The notes under the pieces were generated by a model. It was given only the letters and a program-made list of their open reading frames with translations. It did no database searches and had not been told where the DNA came from. A DNA stretch of 64,000 nucleotides. It comes from Pomacea canaliculata (Eukaryota > Mollusca > Gastropoda > Architaenioglossa > Ampullariidae). Made by a program: the position numbers and the translations under genes. The stretch spans positions 28,856,449 through 28,920,448 of the forward strand of contig NC_037590.1 in assembly GCF_003073045.1 (NCBI RefSeq). The letters run 5' to 3'. Below are positions 11,956 through 24,700 of this stretch, piece by piece (the first letter of the stretch is position 1; every line of letters begins with the position of its first letter).

Positions 11956-14555
11956 CAGCTTACATCACTTGGCTGTTGCAAGTAGAGGTTCCTGGCTTTC
12001 TACAAGTGTAGCAACCTTGTTCTACACAAAATCATTGGTTCTGTTCTCTGAGATCCAAAAGTTTAACAAATTTGAGTATCATAAGATGTTTAGAAGTTTC
12101 AGTTTAGAATATGTGTGATAGAAAACTACTTTCCTTATTATTAACTCTACAGTTTTGTATTTCTGATCATCCACTGAATAAACCTTTTTTTTTTGTTTAC
12201 ACATGTTCAGCGGTACTGTGAAGAGTTAAACATAGCTGAATTCAAAAGTAGGGAACATGCAGTTTGGTAATCAGCAAATACTCTTTCTTTTGCTTGAAGA
12301 TAGCTTAAAGATATTAGGCATGGAAGAAATTTACTAATTCACTAGTTTGCATTTGTCTCTTATGCAAATTGAAGTTGATAGATTATTCACAGATAAAACA
12401 TTGCATGTACACACCACAAAAGAACATGCTTTTACTGTTCTCTTATCTCCATACAGATGGGATAATTAGATACCCCCACTTCCACACAGGTATCGAAAAA
12501 TGTAGGATTTAGATATATGTAAAGCTTTGGCTTTAAGGAAAAACAGCGGTTAAAATATATGTTAATGAAAGAGAAGTTCTCTTATGATTGTGTGATTATC
12601 ATTTTCAACATTTTTCCCCCTTCATAGTTAATAAAAGAATAAAATGACTACAAGTTCAGGTGGTGAATAAGCCTTTTAAAACATTAACTTTTGTTACTTG
12701 CATTCAGAATTTACCTTCACACAATGTTGACAAAATAGTGTGTAGTCTTTTATATTTGTATTTACTGTTAAGGCAGGTTTCTTTGTGTACATTCCATTAT
12801 TAAAAAAGTTGCTTATGACAGTACATATATGCCACACACAAAAAGTGTCAAAGTGGTGTACAGGTGAAGTGAAAAAATTTATAAAGATTTATCAAAAATC
12901 ATGTTTAAATTGGTTTATAACAAAAAAGGCTGCATAGAGCAGTGAAATCATGTAAAGTGTTTTTTGAAGATGATAATGTCTTAAAAATAGCTTTCAACAG
13001 TAAATTATAAGAGGTATTTGTGTACCAGTAAAGGATGAGGCTTAAAAATACATTTGCCATATGCATCTGCAGCAAGTTTTTTTTTTTATTCTGGTCTGTC
13101 CCAAGATTAGATTTTGATTCCGAATCAAAGACTGAATTTGTAAAAAGTTCTCAAAACAAAGAATAAGTGAAATGGCATTCCTATAACTAAGGTATTAAAG
13201 ACATTGGGAAAATATATAGTGATAAAACATTTTTTTAAAAATGTCTGCAACAGGGCACTAATTGAGTGGATAAGTTGAAATTGCATGCGCATTGTGTAAA
13301 AAGTGACATTAAAGATTTGCGGAAAATAGGCAGTATCAGAATACGCTATACATAAATTTCTAAAGCTTAGATGAGCCACAGACTGCATGATTCTCCTACC
13401 ACTGACATATAACTCTATGGCTAGTTACATGGCAAGAACAAGACATGCACAAAATCCCAAAGTATTTTTCTTGGGAGAACTGAAGACCTGATAAGGATTT
13501 AACCATAACATCTCAAAATGTCCTGTAAAGACTTGTGAAGGCCAGTACAGTCAAGGCAGCAAATAGCTCAGTATAGGAAGAGCTATAGTGATAATCATCT
13601 AGGCCAGTGAGAATAGGATGAAAAAAAGAATCCTCTGTCCCATGTGGCATCTGGTGACTACGAGCTGGAGGCATAGTGTGCACATAAATGTAAAAAGTGA
13701 GGAAACCTCCAATGTCTATGTCCTAAGAGGAGTGGTGCTTCCACTGAGGTATCTGGACCTCCAATTCATTAGCTGCAGACTTGTATATTTTGGAGAAAGT
13801 GCTTCTAGAATGGTATAGCATACAAATGGGTATGCAAGATTTGACCTCCTGTCTTCCAGTTATCCCCTTCCTCGAATCATCATAATGAATTTGAAATCAT
13901 GTAACATACCATAAATCTGTATTGGCTGCAAGTTCAGGGTAGATGGCTTGACTAAAGTCGAGTCATACATTTGCTGCTAATTTTACTCCAGTTTAAAACC
14001 ATGCGAGCAATGTGATACACAGAATGTGCTGTGGAGATTTCAGCTGTACTTTACCATTGCTCATGATGTCCACCTCCCCTCATACTTATCTGCATGTTAA
14101 AACATGTTGTGTTCATTTTTGAGTGATTATAATAAGTACATTGGATATCTGCTGTATTTGTTGAGAAATTATGTTTTCCTTTAGTCAAGGCCAGATTATT
14201 TCTAAACTTGCATTGCAAAATGCTCAGATCACTAATGCAAACCTAATTAAATAAGGCAAACACAAGAAGGAGCTGCCAAGAAAGTTAAAGCCAATATGCA
14301 GAACAGGATACTGCTTTGAAAAAAAAATTCTATAATTTGAATCATATTTTGACCTTAGCATTAGGATGTGTAGTTTTTTGAAACAATATTCATATAACTT
14401 GATGTGTCTGATTTATCTCGATTTTAACAAGTGCAAACGATGTTAAAATTTACCTCATTTTTCACGAACAGTTTTCATGCTACATGCTTATCAACACAAC
14501 CTTTAAGTTTACACTGAATGTCATAATTATTCCTAAAACGCATCTGATTCAGTAA

Positions 14556-14740
14556 GTGGCTGTGGCAGTCTTGTGGTGCGCACAATGGTTAGTAAGATTG
14601 GCTGCCCTGGGTTCAGATCTTGTCTCAGGCATGCTGTTCTTCTTCTGCATGTGGCATCTGTTTACAGGGCTAGCTGCTTTGCTGTGATATAGTCTTAGTT
14701 GCAGGCTCAGCTTAAAATACCAGTCCTCCTCAGAAAGTGG
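14556..14740 (+). mobile_element. tRNA-type SINE, copy 1
   Basis: It shares a run of matching blocks with 21424-21612: CAATGGTTAGTAAGA (A-box-like), GGTTCAGATCTTG (B-box-like), GCATGCTGTTCTT, TTCTGCATGTGGCATCTGTTTACA, GATATAG.CTTAG and AAAATACCAGT.CTCC. Two pol III box-like elements at tRNA-like spacing and a short length identify a SINE. It lies in the ATF7IP/VPS35L spacer. Confidence 0.7.
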
Positions 14741-15714
14741 CTGCAACCCTTATTGGATGGCTTTATAAATCTTGTAATGGCTTGCACATGATTGTCAGTT
14801 CATGACATGTCCATTGTCACTGGATGTTAGAATGTTACTTTGTTACTATAGACTGGACGTTTAAGGGACACGTGAGAATTTTAATTTTAAATATTGAAAT
14901 TGAGATTTTCTTGCATATTTAATTAATACATGTTTAAAATATTTTCTAAGAGCTATATGATATAAATTAAATATTGTACATTTTGGAGGTTTCATCAGTT
15001 TTTCTTTTTCAAATGATTCTTAACTGTCTTTTCATTGAAGGTTTGACAAAGAGATTTTCTATGAACGGAGGTTTGACTTCACTGTCGCAGGAGCTCTTTG
15101 CACCCTATTTGATAAAATCTAATAATTTATGCCGTCATAGCTTTAGCCTTCTGTGTGTCAGGCTTTGTCTCTCATCCAATACCTTCATCACAATTTGTGG
15201 ATTGATACTGACATATTTTGATAAGCTTTATAAAATCATAATTGAATTAATGAGCAAGTACCTTAAGTGACAACATGAGTAGAACTAGTCCACACAGAAT
15301 TTTGCCTTTAAGAAGGAATCATGGCACTGATATCCGATTTTCAACAAGTCAAAATTGGCATCGCATATTTCTTGCTTTTATATTAGGTCATGTTAAAATG
15401 TTTATTTTCATTTTGTCTTTTTTTTTGGAGGGCGGTGGGTAGGTAAACTGTCTCACCTTTCTCACTTTAACATGTAACATACATGTACCGGAGCACACTC
15501 AACAAACCACTTGCATGGTCATCATGTACATTCAATACATGTCTTAATTATAAAATCTTTCCAAGCCTCTCATATTTTAAGTTAAACCAACAATATAAAA
15601 AGAATGTCAGCGCTTCTGATTAAGCTCACATGAAGCTGCAAACTAGGTACATCATATATTGCATCAGCACACATTTGTTTCTAGATTTTAAACCGGTGGT
15701 TCCAACAAGCATTC

Positions 15715-18700
15715 TCAAGCATCCGTCTTCAGATGAGATAGCAGCAAGAGGAATCCTTTCTCTCCAGAGCCAGCCTTGGTTCTAACATACTGTGCAAGCC
15801 GAGACTGCAAATAAATGTTTTCAGCATTCAGGTTTGGAAATGCAGCGGCTTTTATAAAAAAGAAAGTTACTGTTTTATTATGTCAACTGATACATGCAAA
15901 GAATATGACAACAGAACTCCACACAAGGTCCAGATGTCAGTTTCTGAGTAAAAGCATTAGATGTCAATATTAGAAACTGAAGCATGTTAAGTGAGACGCA
16001 TGGAAACTAGATGCATAAGGAATAAGAAGCAATTTTTACCATAGCTTTGCTATCAGCAGTTCCTGATCGTTGGATCAGATTCCACAAGTTGGCTGCTAGA
16101 GTGGTCATTGATGGATTGTCAAGGTTTCCATGACCCACAATTGTGCCAAGTAGTTCCATTGCAAGGGAAGTTTTTCTTTTTCAGTCTGCGCATGCAAAGG
16201 GCAAAGTAAAAGTTTATATATCATTAAGGAGTCAGGAGAGGATGTGACATTTAGAAAAATGAGGGAAAAAAAAATAAAAAAAATTAAGCACAAAATACAA
16301 AGCATAAAAAACCCTAAAAGGAATAACAACCCTCTTACTATTCCTCGGCTTCGAATCTTGTCTCTTACCTCCCCTTTGGTACATACACGAGCACAACTCT
16401 ACAAGACTACATGCATCGCCATTTTAGAGAAAGTCTGATATAGTGAAAGGTATACTGATCAACACTGCAATTGTCTTGATAAAGACCCTATTATTGAACT
16501 AGATTATTGAGAGTGGCTGTAATGCCATTAATATTATCTGACACAAACCGTTAAGCTATGCCTATTAAAATTGTATAGGCATTTACAGGATTCATCAATT
16601 TGTACAAAATCTTTAACATCCACACAAAACAAAAGAAGTGACGAAGAGGACTTATGTGTTTCTTATTTCACTCTGATTTCATATCCATTTAAAATTTTTT
16701 TTAAATCTACATGTAGTTTTGAAAATTAGACACAAATATGGAACGTTTGACACAGATTGCAACTGTAATAAGACAGATGACATTTACAATTGTACCCACA
16801 TTTATGTTCTCTACTGTGACTTGCCCAGGAAAAAAAATTCTCTTTAAAGTATCATGTACAAAACATATTACTTGCCTCAGGTGAAGACAATGTCTTGAGG
16901 TGTGAGAGAATCTGATTCAGCAAAGTGTCGCCAACACTTTTAACTTCAGCCAAAAACTTAGGGTCAGACCCATACATTGCATCATTTGAGTCCACTGTAG
17001 AAATTCACACCAAACACAAGAGTAGCATCCATACATGAATAACATGCATTAAGGCTGCTTGAACAGAGTAAGGAAAACATTTTTACAAGATATTGCAGTC
17101 AGATGACCACTTTGTAATCTGCTTGTATTTCAGATGAGTTTTTTTAAAAAATAGTAGAAACAATAATAGCAATCTATTAACCTCAGTAGTCTGAGGATCC
17201 AAACTATTTGGTTCAGCAGTGTTTGTAGAGGTTATAATGGCCTACCCTTTGATATCTGGCACAGTGGGTGTAAAATTATCTTTTGAACAAATTCACAGAA
17301 ATTAATGCAGTTAGCTAGATGGATCTACCATATCATTTGAGATCAGAATGGATCAATACAAGAAAAAGTTGTAAAATCACCTTTGTCTGCATGATATATA
17401 TACTGTTCCTGGCTGTAAGCTGACAAAACTGCCAAAACACGCACATAGACAAGGATGCGTGAGTCTGAGTTTTGGTCCCAAGTATAATCTTGCAGGATGT
17501 TAAGCAGTCCACGCAAAAGGTACAAAACCCCAGTGTCAGGATTATCCTGTTGAAAGAATGATGCTCTCTAACACATGGCAATAAATGTGTTCTATAAAAC
17601 ATACCTATCAAAATACATTTTTTGAGGGGTTCGGTTAGTCCAAACCCTCTGACTTTGAGCATCCTTGTTGCCTGGGCTATGAACAATGTTAGTAAGAAAA
17701 GTGAAAGAGATTAAACACTTTAAAAAGACTGACTGCTCACACATCAAAGTTATTACTTATCTTGAGCTCTACAAACAGCCTCATAAACTCTTAGCAGTAA
17801 GCCACACTGCCTGTGAAACTCTTACTGGTGTGATCAGCAGTGTTGACACAAGGTTACTCAAGTATTCAACCAGCAAAGGCTCACTAGAACGGACTTTGCC
17901 CTCCATGTCCAATGTACGAGGAAGTTCAGGAATGCGAGAAATGGCTGCCTTAAAAAAGGCATCGGCTGCAAACATAAATTTAATAAAATAATGTTAAAAT
18001 CATAGACACCACATGCACACACTTTTAAAACAATACCCATGAGATGCTGTGCATGCTTTTCCAATGGAAAACTGAAGGTTTGTAATCAATGAGATCCTTT
18101 CCTTATGTTGGATGAAAAAAAAGTTGCTATAGCTGTGTGCAAGAGATTGTGTTTCAAGATTCAAAACTGGTGCAATGGGCTTTTACCTTGGGAGAAGCAC
18201 TGGTTGACCAAAGCTACTTGGCCTGACACTAGGTACAGCTGCAGCTGTGCAGAGACAGACTGCAGTGATGGGATTGTGATGAAGCTGTATGCTGCACAAG
18301 CCTTTGAACAAACACAGAGAGGAAGTTGAATGGATCCCCATCACCAAAACTGAATTCATTGTTGTAGCAGCAGAATTAGTAGTAGTAATAACAATTACAG
18401 TATTTGTAAAGGGCCTATTCTTGCAGCAACAATTCAAGGTACACGTATAAAATCATGCATGCACAATTACATACCACTCATACACACATAAAATAGAATA
18501 TAAATATATATGAAAAATAAATACAATAATGTGTAGACAGTCTGACCCTTTAGGAAGATAAGAGCTGTGGTAAGAGCAAAAAAGGTTTTCAGTGAGGTTT
18601 TGAAAGAAGAGTGGGTTTCTGGCAAATCTGAAGGTACAATTTGTTCCAGGTGAGTTAGCCTGAGATAGAAAAACAGTATGGACAAACATACCAATTCTGG

Positions 18701-21700
18701 TTCAAATGCAAAGATGGAGGGGACTGGAAAAGGATTGGAGAAAACAAGGTGGAATGTAGATCTGGTGAGGTGAATAAGCAGGCAGAAGCAAGACACTTGT
18801 AACAGAAGACATTGACTTGAATGTGTTTAGATACTGGGAGCCAGTTTAAATTTCTTACTAAAAATGAGGTGAACTTCTCTACTTTGAACACAAAAACTTG
18901 AAAAAGGTAAGAGTCAGGAAGACCAGCAAGAAGACAGCTGGATTAGTCAATGCCAGAAAAGATGAAGGAACAAGTTTAATGGTAACATCAGTTGAAAGAT
19001 GTTCCTAGATCTGGCTAATGTAATGGAGTATGTCTTGGCAGAACAAGATATAAAGATGAGAAACTTCTTCAAATATGACACTCAGGTTCTCAGCAGAATA
19101 AGAAATATGAATGATAATAGTATGACTGATGAAGATTAATGGATGATAGATAATTGATGATAATGATAATCCCAGCATGCCATGCTCTCCGTGCTTCACA
19201 TTATCAGGTCGTGAATATGGAGTACAACTGATAGGAAAAGGGTGAAAAATAATTGTACTCGAGTATCTAGTAGTAGTAATAATATTCCTAATAGTCCATC
19301 TGAAACATTATTTTTTGCATACTAACCCTAACAAAGGCAGCTGTTTTCCGAGAGTGACTGCCTTTGACCACGCTTCTTGTTTCCATGGAGAGACTGTTTA
19401 CACTCTGAAGCATCAGAAAGACCAGTCTCTCTAAAGAATAAATAACTACTTATACTGACACTACACAAACATATGTCCACTGTTTAAGTAAGGATGCTTT
19501 CTTTTAAGGAAAAATATATGCATGCCCATGTGTGTGTGCGCGCTTGCAGATATCCATGCCCATCCACACATGTATGTATACGTCAATCTTCCTACTCACC
19601 AAACTTCTGCACAGGATCATAGACCTCAATTCGAAATATTTCTTATCTTTAATAGATGCCATTCACATTAATACTCTATGGTTTATCCAGCTTCTCATGC
19701 TAAACATATACTTTGTTCACGTGTTACAAAACAGCATCTGGCAGTAAGACTTGCCTGTATGAGTGTTATCAGAACTGTATCCAGATTGCTAAAGGATGCT
19801 CTGGCCTCTACATAAAAACTTAGCTGCTGTTCAAAGTCCCTCCCAAAGGACACACGTCTAATAAAAGCACACAGAAGACCCCAAGGATTCGCTTTTCATC
19901 ATCCAGAGTCAGGGCACTGGAAATCAGCACAATGATGAGTATTAAGAAATGGTGAAAATGCTACTTCTACAACTTGTAGATGTATTTCTTTTGAACAAAG
20001 ATCTTGAATGCTCTCCCAAAAATGCGCCATCCTTTGAAATAAATCTAGCAGGTGTCTACAATTTACAATCCAGAAATTACTTTCTTAGACCTAAGAATTA
20101 AAGTTTCAGGGGACTTTTTTCACAATAGCTGGACATATATGGTATTATGTATCAAGGCAAGTTAGACCCATGTTAAAAATAGGTTCTGTCAGCCAAACGA
20201 TCATTAAAAGCTGGTGCAATATTTAGCCTGCCATCTTGTATTTACAATTACAGGATATGTTCATGCATGACAAGACTTTGTCATGAGATACAAATACTAT
20301 CTTTGTCAAAAGGAAACTCAATAATTTCTAATCTGATTCATATGGTGACTTACTTGACAGAATCGTGAACGGTTTTACTCAAAAACATCATAGCATTGAT
20401 GACGACTGGATCATTAACTGGTTCTTGCTGGTGCCTGTCACATCACACACATTTTTCATCAGATTAAAAACAAACTGTTATTACAGCAATAGTAATAGCA
20501 ATAAAGCTAAAGCTTTTATGTCAGTCCCTACCTGCTAAAAGCTTCAAGTACATTCTTGCAAACCTCCACTTTGATGGACTCCCTTTGAAACATGTCTAGG
20601 AAAGGAAGAAATTTTTCCTGTAATCAAAAGATTAGTAAGATTCTGACATCAGTCTGAGTACTTCAAAAACATCTTAATCAGTTACACAGTGATTCTTAAT
20701 TCAAATCAGTTTAACATTCTTCCCCTGGGGTGTTTACTGGGGTGTTTGATAGCGAGACTCTGATTCTCAATCATGTTGTCAACATTCAAGACCAATACCA
20801 TAGGTACATTTACAAGGGGCTTTCTTTGCAAAAACAAAAGTATATTTAGCAAAGGATAAACATATCAGTCATCACCAACCAAGGCAAACAGTTGTGAGAA
20901 GTTGTATATATGGGTCAGAATTTTGATGACCACAGATTGAAGTCGTGGGTAATGCTCTTCAAAAGCCCGGTCAGGTGTCATATGCTTGATGATATCAGCC
21001 AAGACTGTGTTGACTTCCCTTCTCTGTAACACAACATGGTGACACCATGACAGATTCACCTCTCTTCCATAGAATGAGCAACACCACCAACCTTTTATTT
21101 CATTTATTGTCATTTATTGCTCTTCTCAGAAGTCCTTCATTGCTGATCCTGAAATTTCCTATTTTAGTAAATGTCCATTATGGCAACACACAATTCATGC
21201 TTTAATCTCAAATATCATCAGGTGACCTATGGTTATTCAAAGTTAAGATGATGATTTAAAGAAAAACTTACCCCAAAGTGTTTGACAACAAATTCTATCC
21301 ACACTTCTGCACATGCAATATAATCCTGAAAGTGAAAAAAAAAACTCACACCAGCTTTTTCACTTCCAACAATAAAGACTTATACATGTAATATGAATGT
21401 CTGCAAAATTCCTCATTAAGAAGGGGCGGTCAGGTGCGCAATGATTAGTGCCTGTCGCCAAGACAGTGAGGTTTGGCTGTCCTGAGTTCAGCTTTTGCCT
21501 CGGGTACGCTGTTCTTTCTCTGCATATAGCATATGTTTACAAGGTCGGCTGCCTTGCCAAGATATAGCCTTAATGAGGCTTACAAGGTCAGTGTAAAACA
21601 CCAATACCATCCCCTTCCTTATTAAGGAAATATGTCCAGAAATTTATCTTTGAAATAAGTAGTTAGGTAGACAGGTTGGTTAATTAGTTGGTTGATTATA

Positions 21701-24700
21701 AATAAAATTACAGATGTAAGATCAAAACTGGAAAGCATGGGACTCACCCCTGGATTTTTGAGTTTGACAACAGCCTTCCAAACTTCATTAAGTACATTCA
21801 GTTTTTGTTCCTCTGGTGGGTCAGCCATAGCCAGACAACGCCCCAGGGTTTGATGCAGAAGATGCTAATATCAAATAAATGCAATATACAATAATTTTTT
21901 TTAAAACGGTAACTAAAATGTTATTTACAGTCTAAACCCTATCAAACCTCATTCATAGCTTAGTATACTTCTTTTTCACTAAGAGAATTCACAGAGCTAT
22001 AATACAAATATAAAATACTACATATACTTCAAAACTTGGCATACCTCTATAATGATAATAATGATGGCAATGACAATATTTTTTTATCCTTGCAGAAATT
22101 GTGGATCTGCATGTGCATGAGTATTAATACTTGCACATATGGGTGCATGAACTTACATAAGCCCACAAGTGAATGTGCATGACTGAACACTTACTTTTGG
22201 AAATCCTGTGTCCTCGCAGTCCCTGATAAGTTCAGTGAAGTGAAGAGCTCTGTTAGCAATAAACTGTGGATGGAATGCTGACATAATAGAATTGAGCAGC
22301 AATGCACTGCAAAAATAGAATAAAAGAAACAAGCTTAATTTTTCCATGGATAACTGTAGTATCATAACTGATAGGCAAAAAATGGGAATGAAACAATCCT
22401 TTCATCAAATGAAAAAAAAAATATGAACATATAACAAAAAAGGAGTGTTATAAACCAATAAACTACTTTAAGTCCTTGAAGTATGTTCTCAGTATAATGA
22501 TCTTACTTGTTACAATGAAGCTTGCATTTATCTAAAGTAGTGGTCAATGTCACTTCAGACGCATGATAGGCCAGGCACTGTAAAATCCAGTCCAATGCTG
22601 GTGAGAAGAGAGTCAGATACTGGGGCATTTCCAGCTTTTGTGTAGCCAGAATGTTTTGAACACTGTCCCCTTGCACCTGATCAAACATGCCATTCAGCCA
22701 TTGACAGTAAAATGGGAAGCTTCTTAGAATATCACAGCAACAATGATTTTGAGGATCATTGTAAAAACATGTTTATTTTTCAACAAAAAAGTATGGATTT
22801 AATTTTTGTTTAAAAACAAAGCTATTAGAACTTTCTTAGCTAGCCACTCTAAATTCAATCACCAGCTTTTGCCTATTTTGGTAATCAGCACATTTGTGGA
22901 AATCTGATATGTAAGCAATCTAAGAAGAACTGATGGACAGAAGAGCCAAAGAAAGGCTTTCATAAGTGTCAGAAATGATAAAGGAATCTGCTAACTATAC
23001 CAAAATAAAAGAAAATGTAGAGAAAGACTATGCTGTTATTCAATATGCAAATAAAATACAAGACTTCAACTGATTAGTGATTGAGGAACAGTATGTTGTA
23101 CAAAATTATAAAAATATATCTTACCTGCACAAATGATGTCAGAAAGTCATCAAAACATGGCAGGACATGGTCTCTTATGCCAGGTGCTATCTGAACACCT
23201 ACCTGATAATAAGTATAAAAACGTCCTTAAATTGTATACAAAATGAGAAGAAATCAACACAACCAAAGATACAAAGTAGAAAGTTTTACTAATATATTAA
23301 TGTAGACTAATGTATTTGTATTTTCTGTCAAATATGCAAATACAAAAAAATAACACTGATCAAAATCTTTTATACAAAAGTATGTTACTGAAATAAAATT
23401 AGTCATTTCTTATCAATTTTGATGTGCTCAACAAGAATATGACAATCAAAATGCAAAATTGTCTCTAGCTAATCTGTAATAATTACTGTGTACATCATGA
23501 AATGCGTGCTAATAGTAATTGACCTATGGTTAATACCTGTTAAAAAAAAAAAAATCAAGTCATAGACTATGTCTTAGATTTCTTTGCCTGTCCCTTGTAC
23601 AGCTGTTTGGGAGCATCTCTGGGGAGTGTTCCAGCAGTAATCAGCCAGCATGGTAGTGGACAATTTTCCCTGGTATCTTCTCTCCATTGACGAAATATCT
23701 TGATGAAAATATTTGCCATGTTCATCAATAAACATACCACAGTTGTCAGGAAGAATCCGGATGGGAATGACGGCAGGGGCTGTCTTCTACTAGTTCCTTG
23801 TAGTTTTTTGCCCTAACATTCCCAAGAAAGTTTGTAGACACTAGGCTTGTTGCACATAACCCTGCAGCAAGTTGTTTGGTCATCTTTGAAGAGCTCTTGA
23901 ATCTGAAGACCCACAAAAACTCCCTCTTTAATCTTTGCCTCCCTGAGTTGACAGAATTTTTCATGCAGGTATCATACCTGGCAAAGTCCAGTCCATGGCT
24001 TTCATGAAGCTCTTCATCAAACCTAGTTTGATGTGAAGGAGCAGTAGCAGGATTTTGTGAGCCTTGACCAAGAGCTGGGTGCTAGATATTCTTCTCTCCG
24101 ACTGCTACATTTTGTCTGCGAGTCCATTTCTTCCGCAAGTAGTACAATTCCCTTGCTCGGCTCTTCCAATCACATAAGAAACACATATATTTTGTATATC
24201 CCCGCTGCAGTTCTGTTAAAAGGACAACTATCTTCAAATCATCACAGAGGTGCCAGCTGTACTTGTTAATGGAATTCAGTAGCTGCTTTGAGTTATCATC
24301 TCTCTTTCTATGTGGATAGCATGTGCTACTGGAATAGATAGAGGACAGTTTCCATTTTGCAAAAGTACAGCCTTAAGACTCAGTTTTGAAGAGTCTACAA
24401 ATAGTCTCTATTCTTGTGGGTCATGAGTGATTTCTAAGGAACTCATGAAGCCCTCAATATTGGAACAGAAAAACTCTAACTGCTAGTGAAACTTTCAATA
24501 TGAAGTAATTGTGACATATTCTAGAACAGGGATGCCCAACCTACGGCCCGCGACGCGGTGCCATATCCGGCCTGCGAAACTTCTGCCCACAGTGCATGAA
24601 ATCGGCATTTCAGTAATAAAAAAAGATGGTATTGATGGTCTTTTTTCTATTCAACCACTGTGAAAGTTGTGTTGCACATGAAGCACAGCATATACGCGAG

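Larger units (their letters stand above)
10505..15714. other. Spacer between the convergent ATF7IP and VPS35L genes
   Basis: About 5.2 kb between two convergent 3' ends. It holds a LINE tail (11710-11955, minus) and a SINE (14556-14740). The rest is AT-rich, with homopolymer A and T runs and no conserved open frame. TTTATT at 15401-15406 (AATAAA on the minus strand) is a plausible polyadenylation signal for VPS35L, about 310 bases past its stop. Confidence 0.6.

Noticed and set aside
19327..19440. VPS35L exon 20 starting at the upstream TTTAG (19437), adding ERLVFLMLQ
   Set aside because: The acceptor at 19404 joins LIQ to [10 protein letters not shown], which fits the human protein without extra residues.
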